In this document: positions 41,840-51,191 of the stretch, one piece after another
Position numbering within the stretch: the first letter of the stretch is position 1
How the letters are laid out: each line of letters starts with the position of its first letter
From: Bacteroidales bacterium
Lineage (GTDB): Bacteria > Bacteroidota > Bacteroidia > Bacteroidales > UBA932
Assembly: GCA_017962235.1 (NCBI GenBank)
Contig: JAGCVS010000019.1
Span: 62,001-126,000 of the forward strand
Direction of reading: 5' to 3'
DNA length: 64,000 nucleotides
Translations under genes and position numbers: made by a program
The notes under the pieces: model-generated
The model's database searches: none
What the model was told of the DNA's origin: nothing
The model's input: only the letters and a program-made list of their open reading frames with translations

Positions 41840-43585
41840 ATGAAAAGATTCATAACACTCATATCATCACTGCTGCTTGTTTTCAATATTGCATATGCAG
41901 TCCCGGTATCTCCTGCCCGTGCAGAGGCTGCAGCCAAGCAGTATCTCAAGGTAAAAACCGGCCGGACCGTGAACCTCAAACCCATAGAAGAGGTGCGGAC
42001 GCTTACCAAAGGCGCCGCAGAGCATCCTGACTTCTATGCTTTTGAATCGGACCGCGGCGGCTTTGTGATTATCGCCGGCGATGATGCCGTATCGCCCGTA
42101 ATCGGCTGGTCCAGAACCGGCACCTTCACTTTCGAGGGCATGCCGGAGAACATAACCGCCTGGTTTGACATGTGGCGCAACATTATTAAGGATGTGCGGG
42201 AAGGGCGACTCGAACCCCAGAGCGAGGCCTGCAGCGAGTGGGAATCCGTTGAGAAGGGACGTACCCTTTTGTATGATGAAGGTGAAAAAATACTGGAAAC
42301 TGCTTCCTGGAACCAGACCGACCCCTACAACAAATACTGCCCCAACGGCAGCGTAGCCGGCTGCGTGGCCGTGGCAACAGCCATCATAATGCGCTATCAC
42401 CAGTGGCCCGAGGCGGGCCAGGGCGAGCTCCCTGCATATGATTATGAAGACGACGGCGGGACAAAGCATCACGAGGATGCTATAACCCTTGGACACGAGT
42501 ATCACTGGGACAAGATGCCACTCAAGCTTAAAGACGAATCCACTGAAGAGGAGATCAACGAGGTGGCGACTCTCATACATGAGACCGGCGTCATGGTACA
42601 GTCGTATTACTCCCCCGAGGGGACCGGCGCATTTGCATCCGACGTGTACGACAACATTGCAAAGTACTTCTTTTACGATGCCAGTGCCATCGATTATTAC
42701 CCTGTTTACTTCCGCAAGGACGAATGGTGCCGGATGATTATGGACAACCTGGACAACGTGGGTCCGGTGCTCTATGCCGGCCAGGGCAAGGAGGGCGGCC
42801 ACGCCTTTGTGATAGACGGTTATTCAGAAAAGGGCCAGTTCCATATCAACTGGGGCTGGGGTGGCCGTAACAACGCCTTTTTCACCTACCCGTCGTTCAA
42901 AGAGTATACATCGGGCCAGCACGCCACTTTCAACCTCAAGAAAGACGAGGGCGGCAGCAAGGTGGATTTCCTGGCGATCGACGGCAACGGAGATGGGCAC
43001 GGCCTCACCGCTTCAGTTGAAGAATTCCAACTGGATGAGCAGTTCGGCTTCAGGTGCGAATACCTTTTCAATTTAGGTTCACGCCCGTTTAACGGACAGC
43101 TGGCGCTGGCGGTTATTCACCGTGATGGCAGCATGGGCGAGATTGTTTCCTTGAATGACGACTTCACCTGCCCCTCCCTGCAAGGCTACGGTATATACGA
43201 CGATGAATGCAAGCTCACTGAAGAGCTCTTTATAGGCGACCGTCTGTGCCTCTGGTACCGCTCTGAGAACACTCCGGAATGGACAATCATCCGGGCCAAC
43301 GTAGAGCAGGGAGATGCAGCCGAGATTCCCGTGGCCGACCAGCAGTTCCTGGATGAGGTCACCTCGTTCAAGTATACCTCAGAGACCGGCGAACTGGTTA
43401 TTTCTACAAAGAAAGACGCTGAGTGGAAGATAGAAGACACCTCCGGTAATTCATATACAGACGGCGTCAGCTTCAAGGACGGGGAACTTGTCATCTCCAC
43501 TAAACAGTTCAGGCTTAAATCTTATTTCATAACCCTCACAAAGGGGCGCGACTCCAAAACTGTAGAGTTTGTATTCGGTTCTTAA
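41840..43585 (+). CDS. C10 family cysteine peptidase (streptopain-like)
   Basis: A 581-residue secreted protease with signal peptide (ending FNIAYA). A pro-domain (about 22-140, with the Spi-like segment FYAFESDRGGFVIIAGDDA) is followed by the papain-fold catalytic domain (about 150-375). The nucleophile is Cys175 in VAGCVAVATA and the catalytic His is His321 in GGHAFVIDGY; the following INWGWGG supplies the conserved Asn/Trp. About 200 C-terminal residues form beta-sandwich modules, ending without an obvious type IX sorting motif. Relatives include SpeB, interpain, periodontain and the Bfp proteases of gut Bacteroides, which cut host proteins. The companion lipoprotein starts five bases after its stop. 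Confidence 0.92.
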   Translation: MKRFITLISSLLLVFNIAYAVPVSPARAEAAAKQYLKVKTGRTVNLKPIEEVRTLTKGAAEHPDFYAFESDRGGFVIIAGDDAVSPVIGWSRTGTFTFEGMPENITAWFDMWRNIIKDVREGRLEPQSEACSEWESVEKGRTLLYDEGEKILETASWNQTDPYNKYCPNGSVAGCVAVATAIIMRYHQWPEAGQGELPAYDYEDDGGTKHHEDAITLGHEYHWDKMPLKLKDESTEEEINEVATLIHETGVMVQSYYSPEGTGAFASDVYDNIAKYFFYDASAIDYYPVYFRKDEWCRMIMDNLDNVGPVLYAGQGKEGGHAFVIDGYSEKGQFHINWGWGGRNNAFFTYPSFKEYTSGQHATFNLKKDEGGSKVDFLAIDGNGDGHGLTASVEEFQLDEQFGFRCEYLFNLGSRPFNGQLALAVIHRDGSMGEIVSLNDDFTCPSLQGYGIYDDECKLTEELFIGDRLCLWYRSENTPEWTIIRANVEQGDAAEIPVADQQFLDEVTSFKYTSETGELVISTKKDAEWKIEDTSGNSYTDGVSFKDGELVISTKQFRLKSYFITLTKGRDSKTVEFVFGS

Positions 43586-43589
43586 GATT

Positions 43590-44429
43590 ATGAAGAAGCA
43601 TATTTCATTATTGATTATCATAGCGGTTGCGGCACTGGCTGCCGCCTGCAATCCCGCACCCAGCATCACCATAAACCCCTCTTCGATAGACGCCCCCTCT
43701 TCCGGCGGCTCTTACGAAGTAACGGTAACCTCCAACTACGACTGGACTGCCACTCCGGCAGAAAAATGGATAAAGGTCTCCCCAAGCTCCGGAGCAAAGG
43801 GAACTGCCACCATCAAAGTCACAGTTTCTTCCAACTCCCAGCCCGACGGCCGCACATCTACCATTGCAGTGGCCTGTGAGGGTCTCTCCCAGGAGATTAC
43901 CGTGACCCAGGGGCAGAAAGACATGCTGCAAATGTCCGCCTCTTCATCCACAACCGTTTCATGGCTGGAACAGACGGTAGAGTTCCAGTTGAGTGCCAAT
44001 ATAGATTACGAGGCCTCCGTGGACCCTTCTGCAGACTGGCTCAGGATTGTCAGCTCCAAGGCGATGACAGACCACTCCCTGGTCATCTCCGTTACTAAGA
44101 ATGACAGCACCACTCCCCGCGAGACGTTTATTTCATTCACATCAAACGGCACCCAGATATCCGGCTTCACCTTTACCCAGGAGGGCCGGCCGCAGATTAT
44201 CAAGATTGTGCACAACAACATGGTATTCAATGCCCCCACCATATTTGGCTTTGGTGCAAGCGGTACCATCCAGTGGGGTGACGGGGCTTCCGGGATATAC
44301 AAATCCACTGAAACCCACACCTACGAGACAGAGGGTGAACACGAAATCACAATCGAGGCCATAAATGCAGCCACCGCTTCCCTCCCCGATTTCGTAGGCC
44401 TCCTCAAAATCGATCTCACAGATTTCTAA
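43590..44429 (+). CDS. Lipoprotein with two BACON domains and a PKD-like C-terminus
   Basis: A 279-residue lipoprotein with Cys20 (LAAACNPA). Two BACON-type beta-sandwiches follow (about 28-112 and 115-205), each with the telltale pattern of a Trp in ADWLRI/EKWIKVSP followed by a TVTQGQ/TFTQEG end. The last 75 residues resemble a PKD module (IQWGDGASGIYKSTETHTY), though it ends early. BACON domains bind glycans or mucin-like proteins and are usually fused to enzymes; here the module is a separate protein co-transcribed with the C10 protease. It may tether substrate for the protease, or less likely act as its inhibitor as Spi proteins do. The start is 43590, where the signal peptide begins. 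Confidence 0.82.
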   Translation: MKKHISLLIIIAVAALAAACNPAPSITINPSSIDAPSSGGSYEVTVTSNYDWTATPAEKWIKVSPSSGAKGTATIKVTVSSNSQPDGRTSTIAVACEGLSQEITVTQGQKDMLQMSASSSTTVSWLEQTVEFQLSANIDYEASVDPSADWLRIVSSKAMTDHSLVISVTKNDSTTPRETFISFTSNGTQISGFTFTQEGRPQIIKIVHNNMVFNAPTIFGFGASGTIQWGDGASGIYKSTETHTYETEGEHEITIEAINAATASLPDFVGLLKIDLTDF

Positions 44430-44443
44430 AAACGAGATGACAC

Positions 44444-44481
44444 AAAAAAGAATGGCCGTCTTGCGACGGCCATTCTTTTTT
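44444..44481. terminator. Strong bidirectional terminator
   Basis: A 17-bp perfect inverted repeat, AAAAAAGAATGGCCGTC (44444-44460) and its complement (44465-44481), with a TTGC loop. It ends the C10/BACON operon and lies two bases from the 3' end of the minus-strand initiator tRNA, which it may also terminate. Confidence 0.92.
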
Positions 44482-44482
44482 G

Positions 44483-44555
<73 letters not shown>

Positions 44556-44568
44556 GTATTTGGGACTG

Positions 44569-44599
44569 CAAAGGTAGAAATAAAATCGTAACTGCCAAA
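44569..44599 (-). promoter_or_regulatory. Promoter of the initiator tRNA gene
   Basis: TTTG (44596-44599), 19 bp, TACCTTTG (44569-44576) on the minus strand: a perfect Bacteroides-type promoter in the short gap after hisS, 13 bases before the mature tRNA 5' end. Confidence 0.82.
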
Positions 44600-44606
44600 A
44601 AATCTA

Positions 44607-45971
44607 CTACAAAACTTCCCTAATGCAGTGTAGCAGATCCTCTTTGGCAACTGACTGCTGCTCGCCGGAGGCCATATTCTTGACGGTGAACGTACCGCCC
44701 GCCATTTCGCTCTCGCCTGCCACCACAACCACGGAGATGTTGTTGCGGTTGGCGTATTCGAACTGCTTCTTGAGCTTGGCGGCGTCGGGATAGAGCACGC
44801 AGCTGATACCCTCGCGGCGCAGCTGAGCAACAGCCCCAAGACAGTACGCAGCCTCTTTCTCTCCCATATTGGTAAAGAGCACGCTGGCGCCCGAAAGCAA
44901 GGCAGCGGGATATTTGTCCAGCCCCAGAAGCACATCGTAGATGCGGTCTGCGCCGAATGAAATACCTACGCCGGAGACGTTCTTGAGGCCGAATATTCCG
45001 GTGAGATCATCGTAACGACCACCGCCGCAGATGCTGCCGATTTCGAAATCGTGCGCCTTTACCTCGAAGATGGCGCCGGTATAATAATTCAGGCCGCGGG
45101 CCAGCGAGAGGTCCAGCTCCACCTTCTGGCGGATGCCGGCTTCTGCTATCAGCGCGAACAGCTGTGAAATCTCCTCCACGCCCTTTGTGCCGACCTCAGA
45201 AGCAGCCAGCAGCTTGCCCATGAACGCTATCTTCTCCTGATTGCTGCCGGAGAGGGTGAGCACGGGTTCGATAACCGCAATGGCATCGTCCCCCACCCCT
45301 TTCTCGCGCAGCTCCGCCTTCACGGCGTCCAGGCCAATCTTGTCTATCTTGTCGATAGCCACGGTGATGTCCATCATCCGCTCCGGCACACCCGCCACCT
45401 CCGCGATACCCGCCAGAAGCTTGCGGTTGTTTATCTTGATGCAGACGTTGATGCCAAACTTGCAGAACACCATGTCCACAATCTGCACCAGCTCCAGCTC
45501 GTTCAGCAGCGATGTGGAGCCGATTACATCGGCGTCGCACTGATAGAACTCGCGGTAGCGCCCCTTCTGCGGCCGGTCGGCGCGCCATACGGGCTGTATC
45601 TGGAAGCGCTTGAACGGGAAGGTGATATCGTTCTGATGCTGGGTAACGAAGCGCGCGAAGGGCACGGTGAGGTCGTACCTCAGCCCCTTCTCACACACTT
45701 TGGAGGTAATGGCGGCAGAAGATGGAGCGGCGGAAAAATCGACAGAAGCGAACGCATCGCCGCTGTTGAGTATGCGATAGAGCAGCTTGTCCCCCTCGTC
45801 GCCATATTTGCCCAGCAGCGTAGATAGGTTCTCCATTGCCGGTGTCTCTATCTGCTGATAGCCAAACAGGCCAAAGACGCCCTTGATTGTGTCAAATATG
45901 TAGTTGCGGCGCGCCATCTCGGTGCAGCCGAAGTCTCTTGTCCCTTTTGGAATTGAAGGTGCCTGAGCCAT
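44607..45971 (-). CDS. hisS: Histidyl-tRNA synthetase
   Basis: A 454-residue class II synthetase that charges tRNA-His. Motif 1 region PKGTRDF begins the protein. Motif 2 is [27 protein letters not shown]. The histidine-specific loop is [14 protein letters not shown] and motif 3 is [15 protein letters not shown]-terminal anticodon-binding domain occupies about 360-454. It follows the NfnB-like gene by two bases, an odd but tight pairing. Length is normal. Confidence 0.97.
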   Translation of the reverse strand: MAQAPSIPKGTRDFGCTEMARRNYIFDTIKGVFGLFGYQQIETPAMENLSTLLGKYGDEGDKLLYRILNSGDAFASVDFSAAPSSAAITSKVCEKGLRYDLTVPFARFVTQHQNDITFPFKRFQIQPVWRADRPQKGRYREFYQCDADVIGSTSLLNELELVQIVDMVFCKFGINVCIKINNRKLLAGIAEVAGVPERMMDITVAIDKIDKIGLDAVKAELREKGVGDDAIAVIEPVLTLSGSNQEKIAFMGKLLAASEVGTKGVEEISQLFALIAEAGIRQKVELDLSLARGLNYYTGAIFEVKAHDFEIGSICGGGRYDDLTGIFGLKNVSGVGISFGADRIYDVLLGLDKYPAALLSGASVLFTNMGEKEAAYCLGAVAQLRREGISCVLYPDAAKLKKQFEYANRNNISVVVVAGESEMAGGTFTVKNMASGEQQSVAKEDLLHCIREVL

Positions 45972-45973
45972 AA

Positions 45974-47362
45974 TTATTCGGATAGTTTCTTGTGGATTTC
46001 TGCCGCCGCCTTGCGTCCTGCGCCCATGGCCAGGATCACGGTGGCTGCGCCGGTCACGGCATCGCCGCCGGCATATATTCCTTCACGGGTGGTAGCACCG
46101 CCTTCAGTGGCCACAAGGCCTCCCTTGCGGGTGCGTTCAAGACCCGGTGTGGTCTTGGCAATCAGCGGGTTGGGAGAAGTGCCCAAGGCCATTATCACGG
46201 TGTCGCATTCCACTTCAAACTCACTGCCCCCTACAGGCACCGGACTGCGGCGGCCACTCTCATCGGGCTCACCGAGCTCCATTTTGATGCACTTGATTGC
46301 ACGTACGTTGCCGTTTTCATCGCCCAGTACCTCAACGGGGTTGGTGAGCATACGGAACACTATCCCCTCTTCTTTTGCGTGGTGGACCTCCTCTTTGCGG
46401 GCGGGGAGTTCCACCTCTGTACGGCGATAGACTATAGTGGTATCGGCACCCAGACGGAGCGCTGTGCGGGCAGCGTCCATAGCCACGTTGCCGCCACCCA
46501 CAACCACCGCTTTGCGGCCGGCGTGAATGGGGGTTGCATAGTCGTCCAGGTAAGCCTTCATAAGGTTGTTGCGGGTCAGGAACTCGTTGGCAGAGAACAC
46601 TCCGTTGAGGTTCTCGCCGGGGATGCCCATAAAGCGGGGAAGTCCGGCTCCGGTGCCCACAAAGACAGCCTCGAAACCCTCCTTTTCCATAAGTGAATCT
46701 ATGGTGACGGTGCGGCCGATTATTACATCGGTCTCTATCTTTACACCAAGGGCTGTGACGGCCTCGATCTCTCTGGCAAGCACTTTTTCTTTGGGAAGAC
46801 GGAACTCCGGAATACCGTAGACCAGTACGCCTCCCGCCTTGTGGAGAGCCTCGAAGATAGTGACATCATAGCCCCACTTGGCAAGGTCGGCAGCACAGGC
46901 AAGGCCTGCGGGGCCGCTCCCGATCACGGCCACCTTATGACCGTTGGCCGGGGCTTTTTCCACAGCCTGAGACTCTTCCGGATGGGTGTGCATATAATCT
47001 GCCACAAAGCGCTCCAACTTGCCGATAGCCACCGGCTCGCCTTTCACGCCCAGAATGCACTGACCTTCGCACTGTGTTTCCTGCGGGCAAACGCGGCCGC
47101 AGACAGCAGGCAGCAGCGAATCCTGCGCTATCACACCTGATGCTGCTGCAATATTGCCTTCTGCCACGTGCGCTATGAATTCCGGAATCTGTATGTTTAC
47201 AGGGCATCCGCCCACGCAGCGGGGATTCTTGCAATGCAGGCAGCGGCTTGCCTCAAGCATAGCCTCCTGAAGGTCATAACCATACGATACTTCTTCAAAA
47301 TTGTGCGCACGGACTTTGGGGTCCTGCTCACGCACTGCAACTCTGGGAATCTTATTTGCCAT
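45974..47362 (-). CDS. NfnB/GltD-type NADPH-binding flavoprotein subunit
   Basis: A 462-residue flavoprotein. The N-terminal helical domain holds two [4Fe-4S] sites ([37 protein letters not shown]). The FAD-binding motif is [19 protein letters not shown] and the NADPH-binding motif is [16 protein letters not shown]. It is homologous to the small subunit of glutamate synthase, but no GltB-like large subunit is near. The NfnA-type gene overlaps its 5' end by 11 bases, so an NADH-dependent ferredoxin:NADP+ oxidoreductase (electron-bifurcating NfnAB) is the best call. The start at 47362 (MANKIPRV) is where family similarity begins; the open frame extends 41 residues upstream inside nfnA. Confidence 0.88.
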   Translation of the reverse strand: MANKIPRVAVREQDPKVRAHNFEEVSYGYDLQEAMLEASRCLHCKNPRCVGGCPVNIQIPEFIAHVAEGNIAAASGVIAQDSLLPAVCGRVCPQETQCEGQCILGVKGEPVAIGKLERFVADYMHTHPEESQAVEKAPANGHKVAVIGSGPAGLACAADLAKWGYDVTIFEALHKAGGVLVYGIPEFRLPKEKVLAREIEAVTALGVKIETDVIIGRTVTIDSLMEKEGFEAVFVGTGAGLPRFMGIPGENLNGVFSANEFLTRNNLMKAYLDDYATPIHAGRKAVVVGGGNVAMDAARTALRLGADTTIVYRRTEVELPARKEEVHHAKEEGIVFRMLTNPVEVLGDENGNVRAIKCIKMELGEPDESGRRSPVPVGGSEFEVECDTVIMALGTSPNPLIAKTTPGLERTRKGGLVATEGGATTREGIYAGGDAVTGAATVILAMGAGRKAAAEIHKKLSE

Positions 47363-48197
47363 AACTTTCCATTGCTGCCGCCTCCTCCGGCTTATACTGA
47401 CGCGAACGGCGCATTGCTTCGTCCCAGTCCACAAGGGCACCGTCAAACTCAGGCCCGTCCACGCAAGAGAAATATGTCTTTCCACCCACGCTCACGCGGC
47501 AGGCACCGCACATTCCGGTGCCGTCCACCATAAGCGTGTTCATACTCACCTGGATGGGGATATTCAGTTTCATACAGGTGAGGGTAGCAAACTTCATCAT
47601 TATCATAGGGCCTATGGCCACACAGTTGGTGTAAGTCTTGCCTTTGGCGTAAAGGTCTTCCAGGCAGGCTGTACCAACCCCCTTGAACCCCTCGCTGCCA
47701 TCGTCGGTACATAGATAGAGATTGTCGCAGGCAGCGGAGAGCTTATCCGTATATATCAGCAAATCTTTGGTTCTGGCACCGATTATCACATCCACCGGCA
47801 CGCCGTGATCGTGCAGCCAGCGGGCCTGAGGATAAACCGGAGCGGTGCCCAGACCGCCGGCGATGAATACATAGCGGCGCTGCTTAAGCTCCTCTGCGCC
47901 GGCGTTCACAAACTCGGACGGGTTGCCCAAAGGGCCCACCACGTCGGCAAACGAATCGCCCACGTTGAACTGTTCTACCATCTTATGGCTGGAACGGCCA
48001 ATAAGCTGAATGACCACCGTCACTGTACCTTTCTCCGCATCGGAGTCGCTCACGGTGAGTGGTATGCGCTCCCCTTTCTCATCGTCGCGGATAATAAGGA
48101 ACTGGCCCGGCAGGGCAGCCGCGGCCAGTCTCGGAGCCTCGATCTCCATCAGATAAATCTGAGGAGCGAGCATCCGTTTTTCCAAAATCTTATACAT
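47352..48197 (-). CDS. NfnA-type ferredoxin-NADP+ reductase subunit
   Basis: A 281-residue FAD/NAD(P)-binding subunit of the dihydroorotate dehydrogenase electron-transfer/sulfhydrogenase gamma family. Residues of about 1-95 are the FAD-binding beta-barrel (GQFLIIRDDEKGERIPLTV). The NAD-binding Rossmann half follows (YVFIAGGLGTAPVYPQARWL). A C-terminal [2Fe-2S] site uses the CGACRVSVGG cysteines and a later SCVDGPEFDG. It pairs with the overlapping NfnB-like subunit to move electrons between NADH, NADPH and ferredoxin. Confidence 0.9.
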   Translation of the reverse strand: MYKILEKRMLAPQIYLMEIEAPRLAAAALPGQFLIIRDDEKGERIPLTVSDSDAEKGTVTVVIQLIGRSSHKMVEQFNVGDSFADVVGPLGNPSEFVNAGAEELKQRRYVFIAGGLGTAPVYPQARWLHDHGVPVDVIIGARTKDLLIYTDKLSAACDNLYLCTDDGSEGFKGVGTACLEDLYAKGKTYTNCVAIGPMIMMKFATLTCMKLNIPIQVSMNTLMVDGTGMCGACRVSVGGKTYFSCVDGPEFDGALVDWDEAMRRSRQYKPEEAAAMESYGK

Positions 48198-48225
48198 TGT
48201 ACCGCAGATTATATTCTATATGCGG

Positions 48226-48233
48226 CAAATGTA
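48226..48233 (-). promoter_or_regulatory. -7 box (TACATTTG) for the nfnAB-hisS unit
   Basis: A perfect TAnnTTTG on the minus strand, 28 bases before the NfnA-like ATG (48197) and just after the HMA gene stop. I see no TTTG at -33, so it may be weak or need an activator. Confidence 0.45.
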
Positions 48234-48238
48234 ATAAT

Positions 48239-48559
48239 TTATTTGGTACCTTTTTCAGTCTCCACTTCAGAAGCGGTGTATCCAAGTTTACGAATCGCCT
48301 TTGCAAGTTTGTCCTTGGAGGTTTTCGTGGGGTCGAATTTAAAATAGACTGTCTGGGTTTCGAGGTCTATCTTACAATCTTTAATCCCCTTCTCGTAAGG
48401 GAGGACATCCTTGCACTTCTTCACGCAGTTCTTGCACTCTATGCTGGTCACAAAGGTAACCTCCTCATAGTTTGCCTGTTTCTTCTTGTCTGCCGCAAAT
48501 GCGCCCACCGACACCATTAACAGCAGAGACGTCATCAAAATTGTAATTCTTGCTTTCAT
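48239..48559 (-). CDS. Secreted heavy-metal-associated (HMA) domain protein
   Basis: A 106-residue periplasmic protein: signal peptide (ending VGAFAA), then one ferredoxin-like HMA domain (about 32-95). The metal site is ECKNCVKKC, a CxxC of the copper/zinc chaperone type followed by a third Cys. The rest of the fold is typical (CKIDLETQTVYFKFDP). It starts 15 bases after the TonB receptor gene and so belongs to the metal operon with that receptor and the His/Cys-rich protein. A periplasmic carrier for the imported or exported metal is the natural reading. Confidence 0.88.
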   Translation of the reverse strand: MKARITILMTSLLLMVSVGAFAADKKKQANYEEVTFVTSIECKNCVKKCKDVLPYEKGIKDCKIDLETQTVYFKFDPTKTSKDKLAKAIRKLGYTASEVETEKGTK

Positions 48560-48574
48560 ATCGTTATCGTTTTA

Positions 48575-50665
48575 TTATTTCCACAATGTATATCTCAATC
48601 CCAGGTAGAATTTGCGACCCATCAGAGGGCCCCAAACCACCGAGGCGTCAAAATCTGCACCAAACGGGTCGTCCGCTCCCAGTATGGCGTCGTGCTGACG
48701 GAAGCCGGTGATGTTCTCCACCCCGGCGTAGATGTCCATAGCCCGCATCTTGTGGGTAATCTGGCCATATAGCATGGGGTATACCGGCGAATAATCCATA
48801 TTCCAGGCCGTCGCCGCATAATTGGGAAGGCGCATGGGGCCGTTCAGCTGTGCGGTGAAGTCGAATATCCACTTGCTCAGATTGGTCTTGTACTGCAGGT
48901 TCAGCACCCCTTTGTAGAGGTTTGTCATGGGGCGGACAATCTCTTTTCTGACACCGGCATCCATAATACGCACTCTGGGGTCTGTGTAACGGAATGTGAG
49001 CAAAGCATTGAAATGCTCGCTGAAGTCCAGCGACAGGTCCGCCTGAAGGGTCTGGGTGGCCGATTGTACCATGGTGAAGCAGGTGATGCCGGGCGCCCAT
49101 TCTCTGTCGGCATAAACATGATTGGCAAAGTCGGTACGGAAATATTCCAGACTGATAAAGCTTGCGTCCTCATCTCCAAGCGGCAAATAATATGTTACGT
49201 TGCCGCCAAAGGTGATGCCGTCTTCCATATCCATGTTAAAGCCCCTGTTTGTCTCCTGGTCATTCACATAGCTGAATATAAGCTGCCTGTTGTTGGAGAA
49301 CTGCCCGTAGTTGTCTGCAAACGCGCTGGGAGAATGATATGCGCGCCCCGCGCTGCCACGGAACACCAGATCGTGCACCGGGACAAATTTTATGGTGGCC
49401 CGGGGTGCGAACAGCCATTTCTGATAATAGCTATTGTAGTCCAGACGGGCTCCCGACAACACGGTGAGGTGATCGCCGTATCGGAAAGTGTATTCTGCCA
49501 TTGCGCCGGGCATTATCTCTTTCTTGTGGGGGATAAACAGGCTGCCGGCCATGCTTCCAAAACCTTCAGGGAGAAAACGGTATTCCTCTCCGGTATCGTC
49601 AAACTGACCGGTAAGGGCTGCCTCTACGGTGTGACTCTCATTGATATCGTTGTGATACAGCAGGTTTGCAAACCAGGTGTGCTGCAGTCCCTGATAGCGT
49701 TTGTACCCGAAACTTGCATCGGTCTCGTACCGGTTGAAGGTGGTTACAAACGCCAGGCTGCTGCTCTGGTCTTCGTTCATCGGCATTCCGACCTTGAGAT
49801 AGCCGTTGTAGAGGCGGTTGCCGATAAGCGACCCCCAGGCGGCGGGACGCTGCTGATTTGCCATATCGCGGGTAAAGGCCATCTGCCCGCCCACGCGGTC
49901 ATCGTCCACCACCTTGAAGCCGAAGCGTATCTGAAGACCGCTGGGGTCGTAATACAGCCACCGGTTGGAGACGTTAATCTGACGGGTGGTGGGGTCGTCG
50001 CGAAAACCGTCGCCGTTGTGGTCCATCATGGAGTTGGCGTAGGAGAAGTATGTCAGCAGGATTGTGCTCCAGCGGTCATTCAGCTGCAAGGCCGATATTA
50101 TGTTGCCGTCAAACATCTTGTCGCTGCTGCCGTACAGGTTCACGAACAGCGGCGTCTCGTCCACCGGCTTGCGGTGCTCCATGTCAATCTGGCCCGTGAT
50201 GCCGCCGGAGTCATTCGCCACCGATGTGGGACCCTTGGAGATAAGTATGTTCTCCAGCCACTGCCCCGGCACATAATTGAAGCCGAATGTAGATGAGAGG
50301 CCTCGCATCACCGGCATCTTCTCGTCCTGCATCTGGGTGTATACGCCGGAAAGGCCCAGGAGCTTGATCTGGCGCGCCCCGGTCACTGCGTCGGAATAGC
50401 CCACGGAGATGCTGGCGGTGTTCTCGAAGCTCTCCGCCAGGTTGCAGCAGGCCATCTTGCAGATACCGGCGGCGGTGATGGCCTCGGTGTTGAATTTGCC
50501 GGAGCGTTTCAGACTGGAGCCCCGCGCTACGTACACCGCCTCCTGCAGGGTATCCTCTTCTGCCAGCTCGCTTCCAGGCACTGGAATGTCCTCTTCCAGC
50601 TGGGCATAAGCCGCCCGGCCAAGACACAGTAAAAAAATGATGAATGTGATTCTTTTTATAGTCAT
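48575..50665 (-). CDS. TonB-dependent receptor, putative metal or metallophore uptake
   Basis: A 696-residue receptor with signal peptide (ending GRAAYAQ). There is no carboxypeptidase-like extension: the plug starts at about residue 45 and contains a cysteine cluster (ICKMACCNLAESF) that could touch a metal. It continues with QIKLLGLSGVYTQMQDEKMP and WLENILISKGPTSV, then the barrel, ending in GRKFYLGLRYTLWK. Size and plug resemble FecA/BtuB-like receptors rather than SusC. Flanked by an HMA protein downstream and a His/Cys-rich protein upstream on the same strand, it most likely handles copper, zinc or a chelate of these. The specific ligand is inferred from neighbours only. Confidence 0.88.
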   Translation of the reverse strand: MTIKRITFIIFLLCLGRAAYAQLEEDIPVPGSELAEEDTLQEAVYVARGSSLKRSGKFNTEAITAAGICKMACCNLAESFENTASISVGYSDAVTGARQIKLLGLSGVYTQMQDEKMPVMRGLSSTFGFNYVPGQWLENILISKGPTSVANDSGGITGQIDMEHRKPVDETPLFVNLYGSSDKMFDGNIISALQLNDRWSTILLTYFSYANSMMDHNGDGFRDDPTTRQINVSNRWLYYDPSGLQIRFGFKVVDDDRVGGQMAFTRDMANQQRPAAWGSLIGNRLYNGYLKVGMPMNEDQSSSLAFVTTFNRYETDASFGYKRYQGLQHTWFANLLYHNDINESHTVEAALTGQFDDTGEEYRFLPEGFGSMAGSLFIPHKKEIMPGAMAEYTFRYGDHLTVLSGARLDYNSYYQKWLFAPRATIKFVPVHDLVFRGSAGRAYHSPSAFADNYGQFSNNRQLIFSYVNDQETNRGFNMDMEDGITFGGNVTYYLPLGDEDASFISLEYFRTDFANHVYADREWAPGITCFTMVQSATQTLQADLSLDFSEHFNALLTFRYTDPRVRIMDAGVRKEIVRPMTNLYKGVLNLQYKTNLSKWIFDFTAQLNGPMRLPNYAATAWNMDYSPVYPMLYGQITHKMRAMDIYAGVENITGFRQHDAILGADDPFGADFDASVVWGPLMGRKFYLGLRYTLWK

Positions 50666-50720
50666 AATATTCTGTCAATTAAGGATTTGTGTGTTATACC
50701 GATAGGACCGGCAGCATACA

Positions 50721-51191
50721 CTAAACCCTTCTGACAGAATACAGTGCGAGAGCAGTACGCCCTGCCGCAGCACGGCCGGCGATGCAATAATCCGGCTGAA
50801 CGTATGTCACAACCGGCTGCGCTTCACACAACGCCGCCTGCATCAGAGGTGCAGGGGCGCACTTTACGGCGATATCATCTCCGCCGCCCGGCACAAGCTG
50901 TGCCTCCGAGAGCCAGTGCAGCGAATTGGAGCAGCAGTCAGCTTCGCTTATCTGCATGCCATGCTCGCCGGAAGTGCTCTCGTGCTCTTCTATGCAATGG
51001 TGATGATGGTGCGTGCAATGTGCCTCATCTTCGCAATGGTGATGATGTACCTGCTCGCATACATCGTTGGCAAGCACACCCAGCACCTCCACCGTATGGT
51101 CCACGGCGCATTCGTGGAGCCGGAACCCCATGAATGCGGCGATATAGACCACCAGCAGAAGTGCTACGGATATCTTGCCTGTAAGTTTCAT
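50721..51191 (-). CDS. Small His/Cys-rich putative metal-binding protein
   Basis: A 156-residue protein with an N-terminal hydrophobic segment (about 6-22, signal peptide or anchor). Residues 45-87 are dominated by histidine and cysteine: His49-52, His61-65, plus His58, 70 and 77, and Cys45, 53, 59, 66, 86 and 87. This is a strong multi-site metal-binding composition. It resembles the HYC_CC_PP-type proteins seen beside metal receptors in Bacteroidota, although I cannot confirm family membership by eye. Its ATG overlaps the sppA stop (TAATG), so it is translationally coupled to sppA. The TonB receptor follows 55 bases later. A metal buffer or sensor at the cell envelope is likely. Confidence 0.75.
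   Translation of the reverse strand: MKLTGKISVALLLVVYIAAFMGFRLHECAVDHTVEVLGVLANDVCEQVHHHHCEDEAHCTHHHHHCIEEHESTSGEHGMQISEADCCSNSLHWLSEAQLVPGGGDDIAVKCAPAPLMQAALCEAQPVVTYVQPDYCIAGRAAAGRTALALYSVRRV

Noticed and set aside
43590-44429. Spi-type inhibitor of the C10 protease
   Set aside because: The sequence shows BACON and PKD-like patterns rather than the protease propeptide-like fold of Spi inhibitors.
45974-47362. Glutamate synthase small subunit (gltD)
   Set aside because: No large subunit nearby and an overlapping NfnA-type gene favour the NfnAB assignment; the individual fold would fit both.
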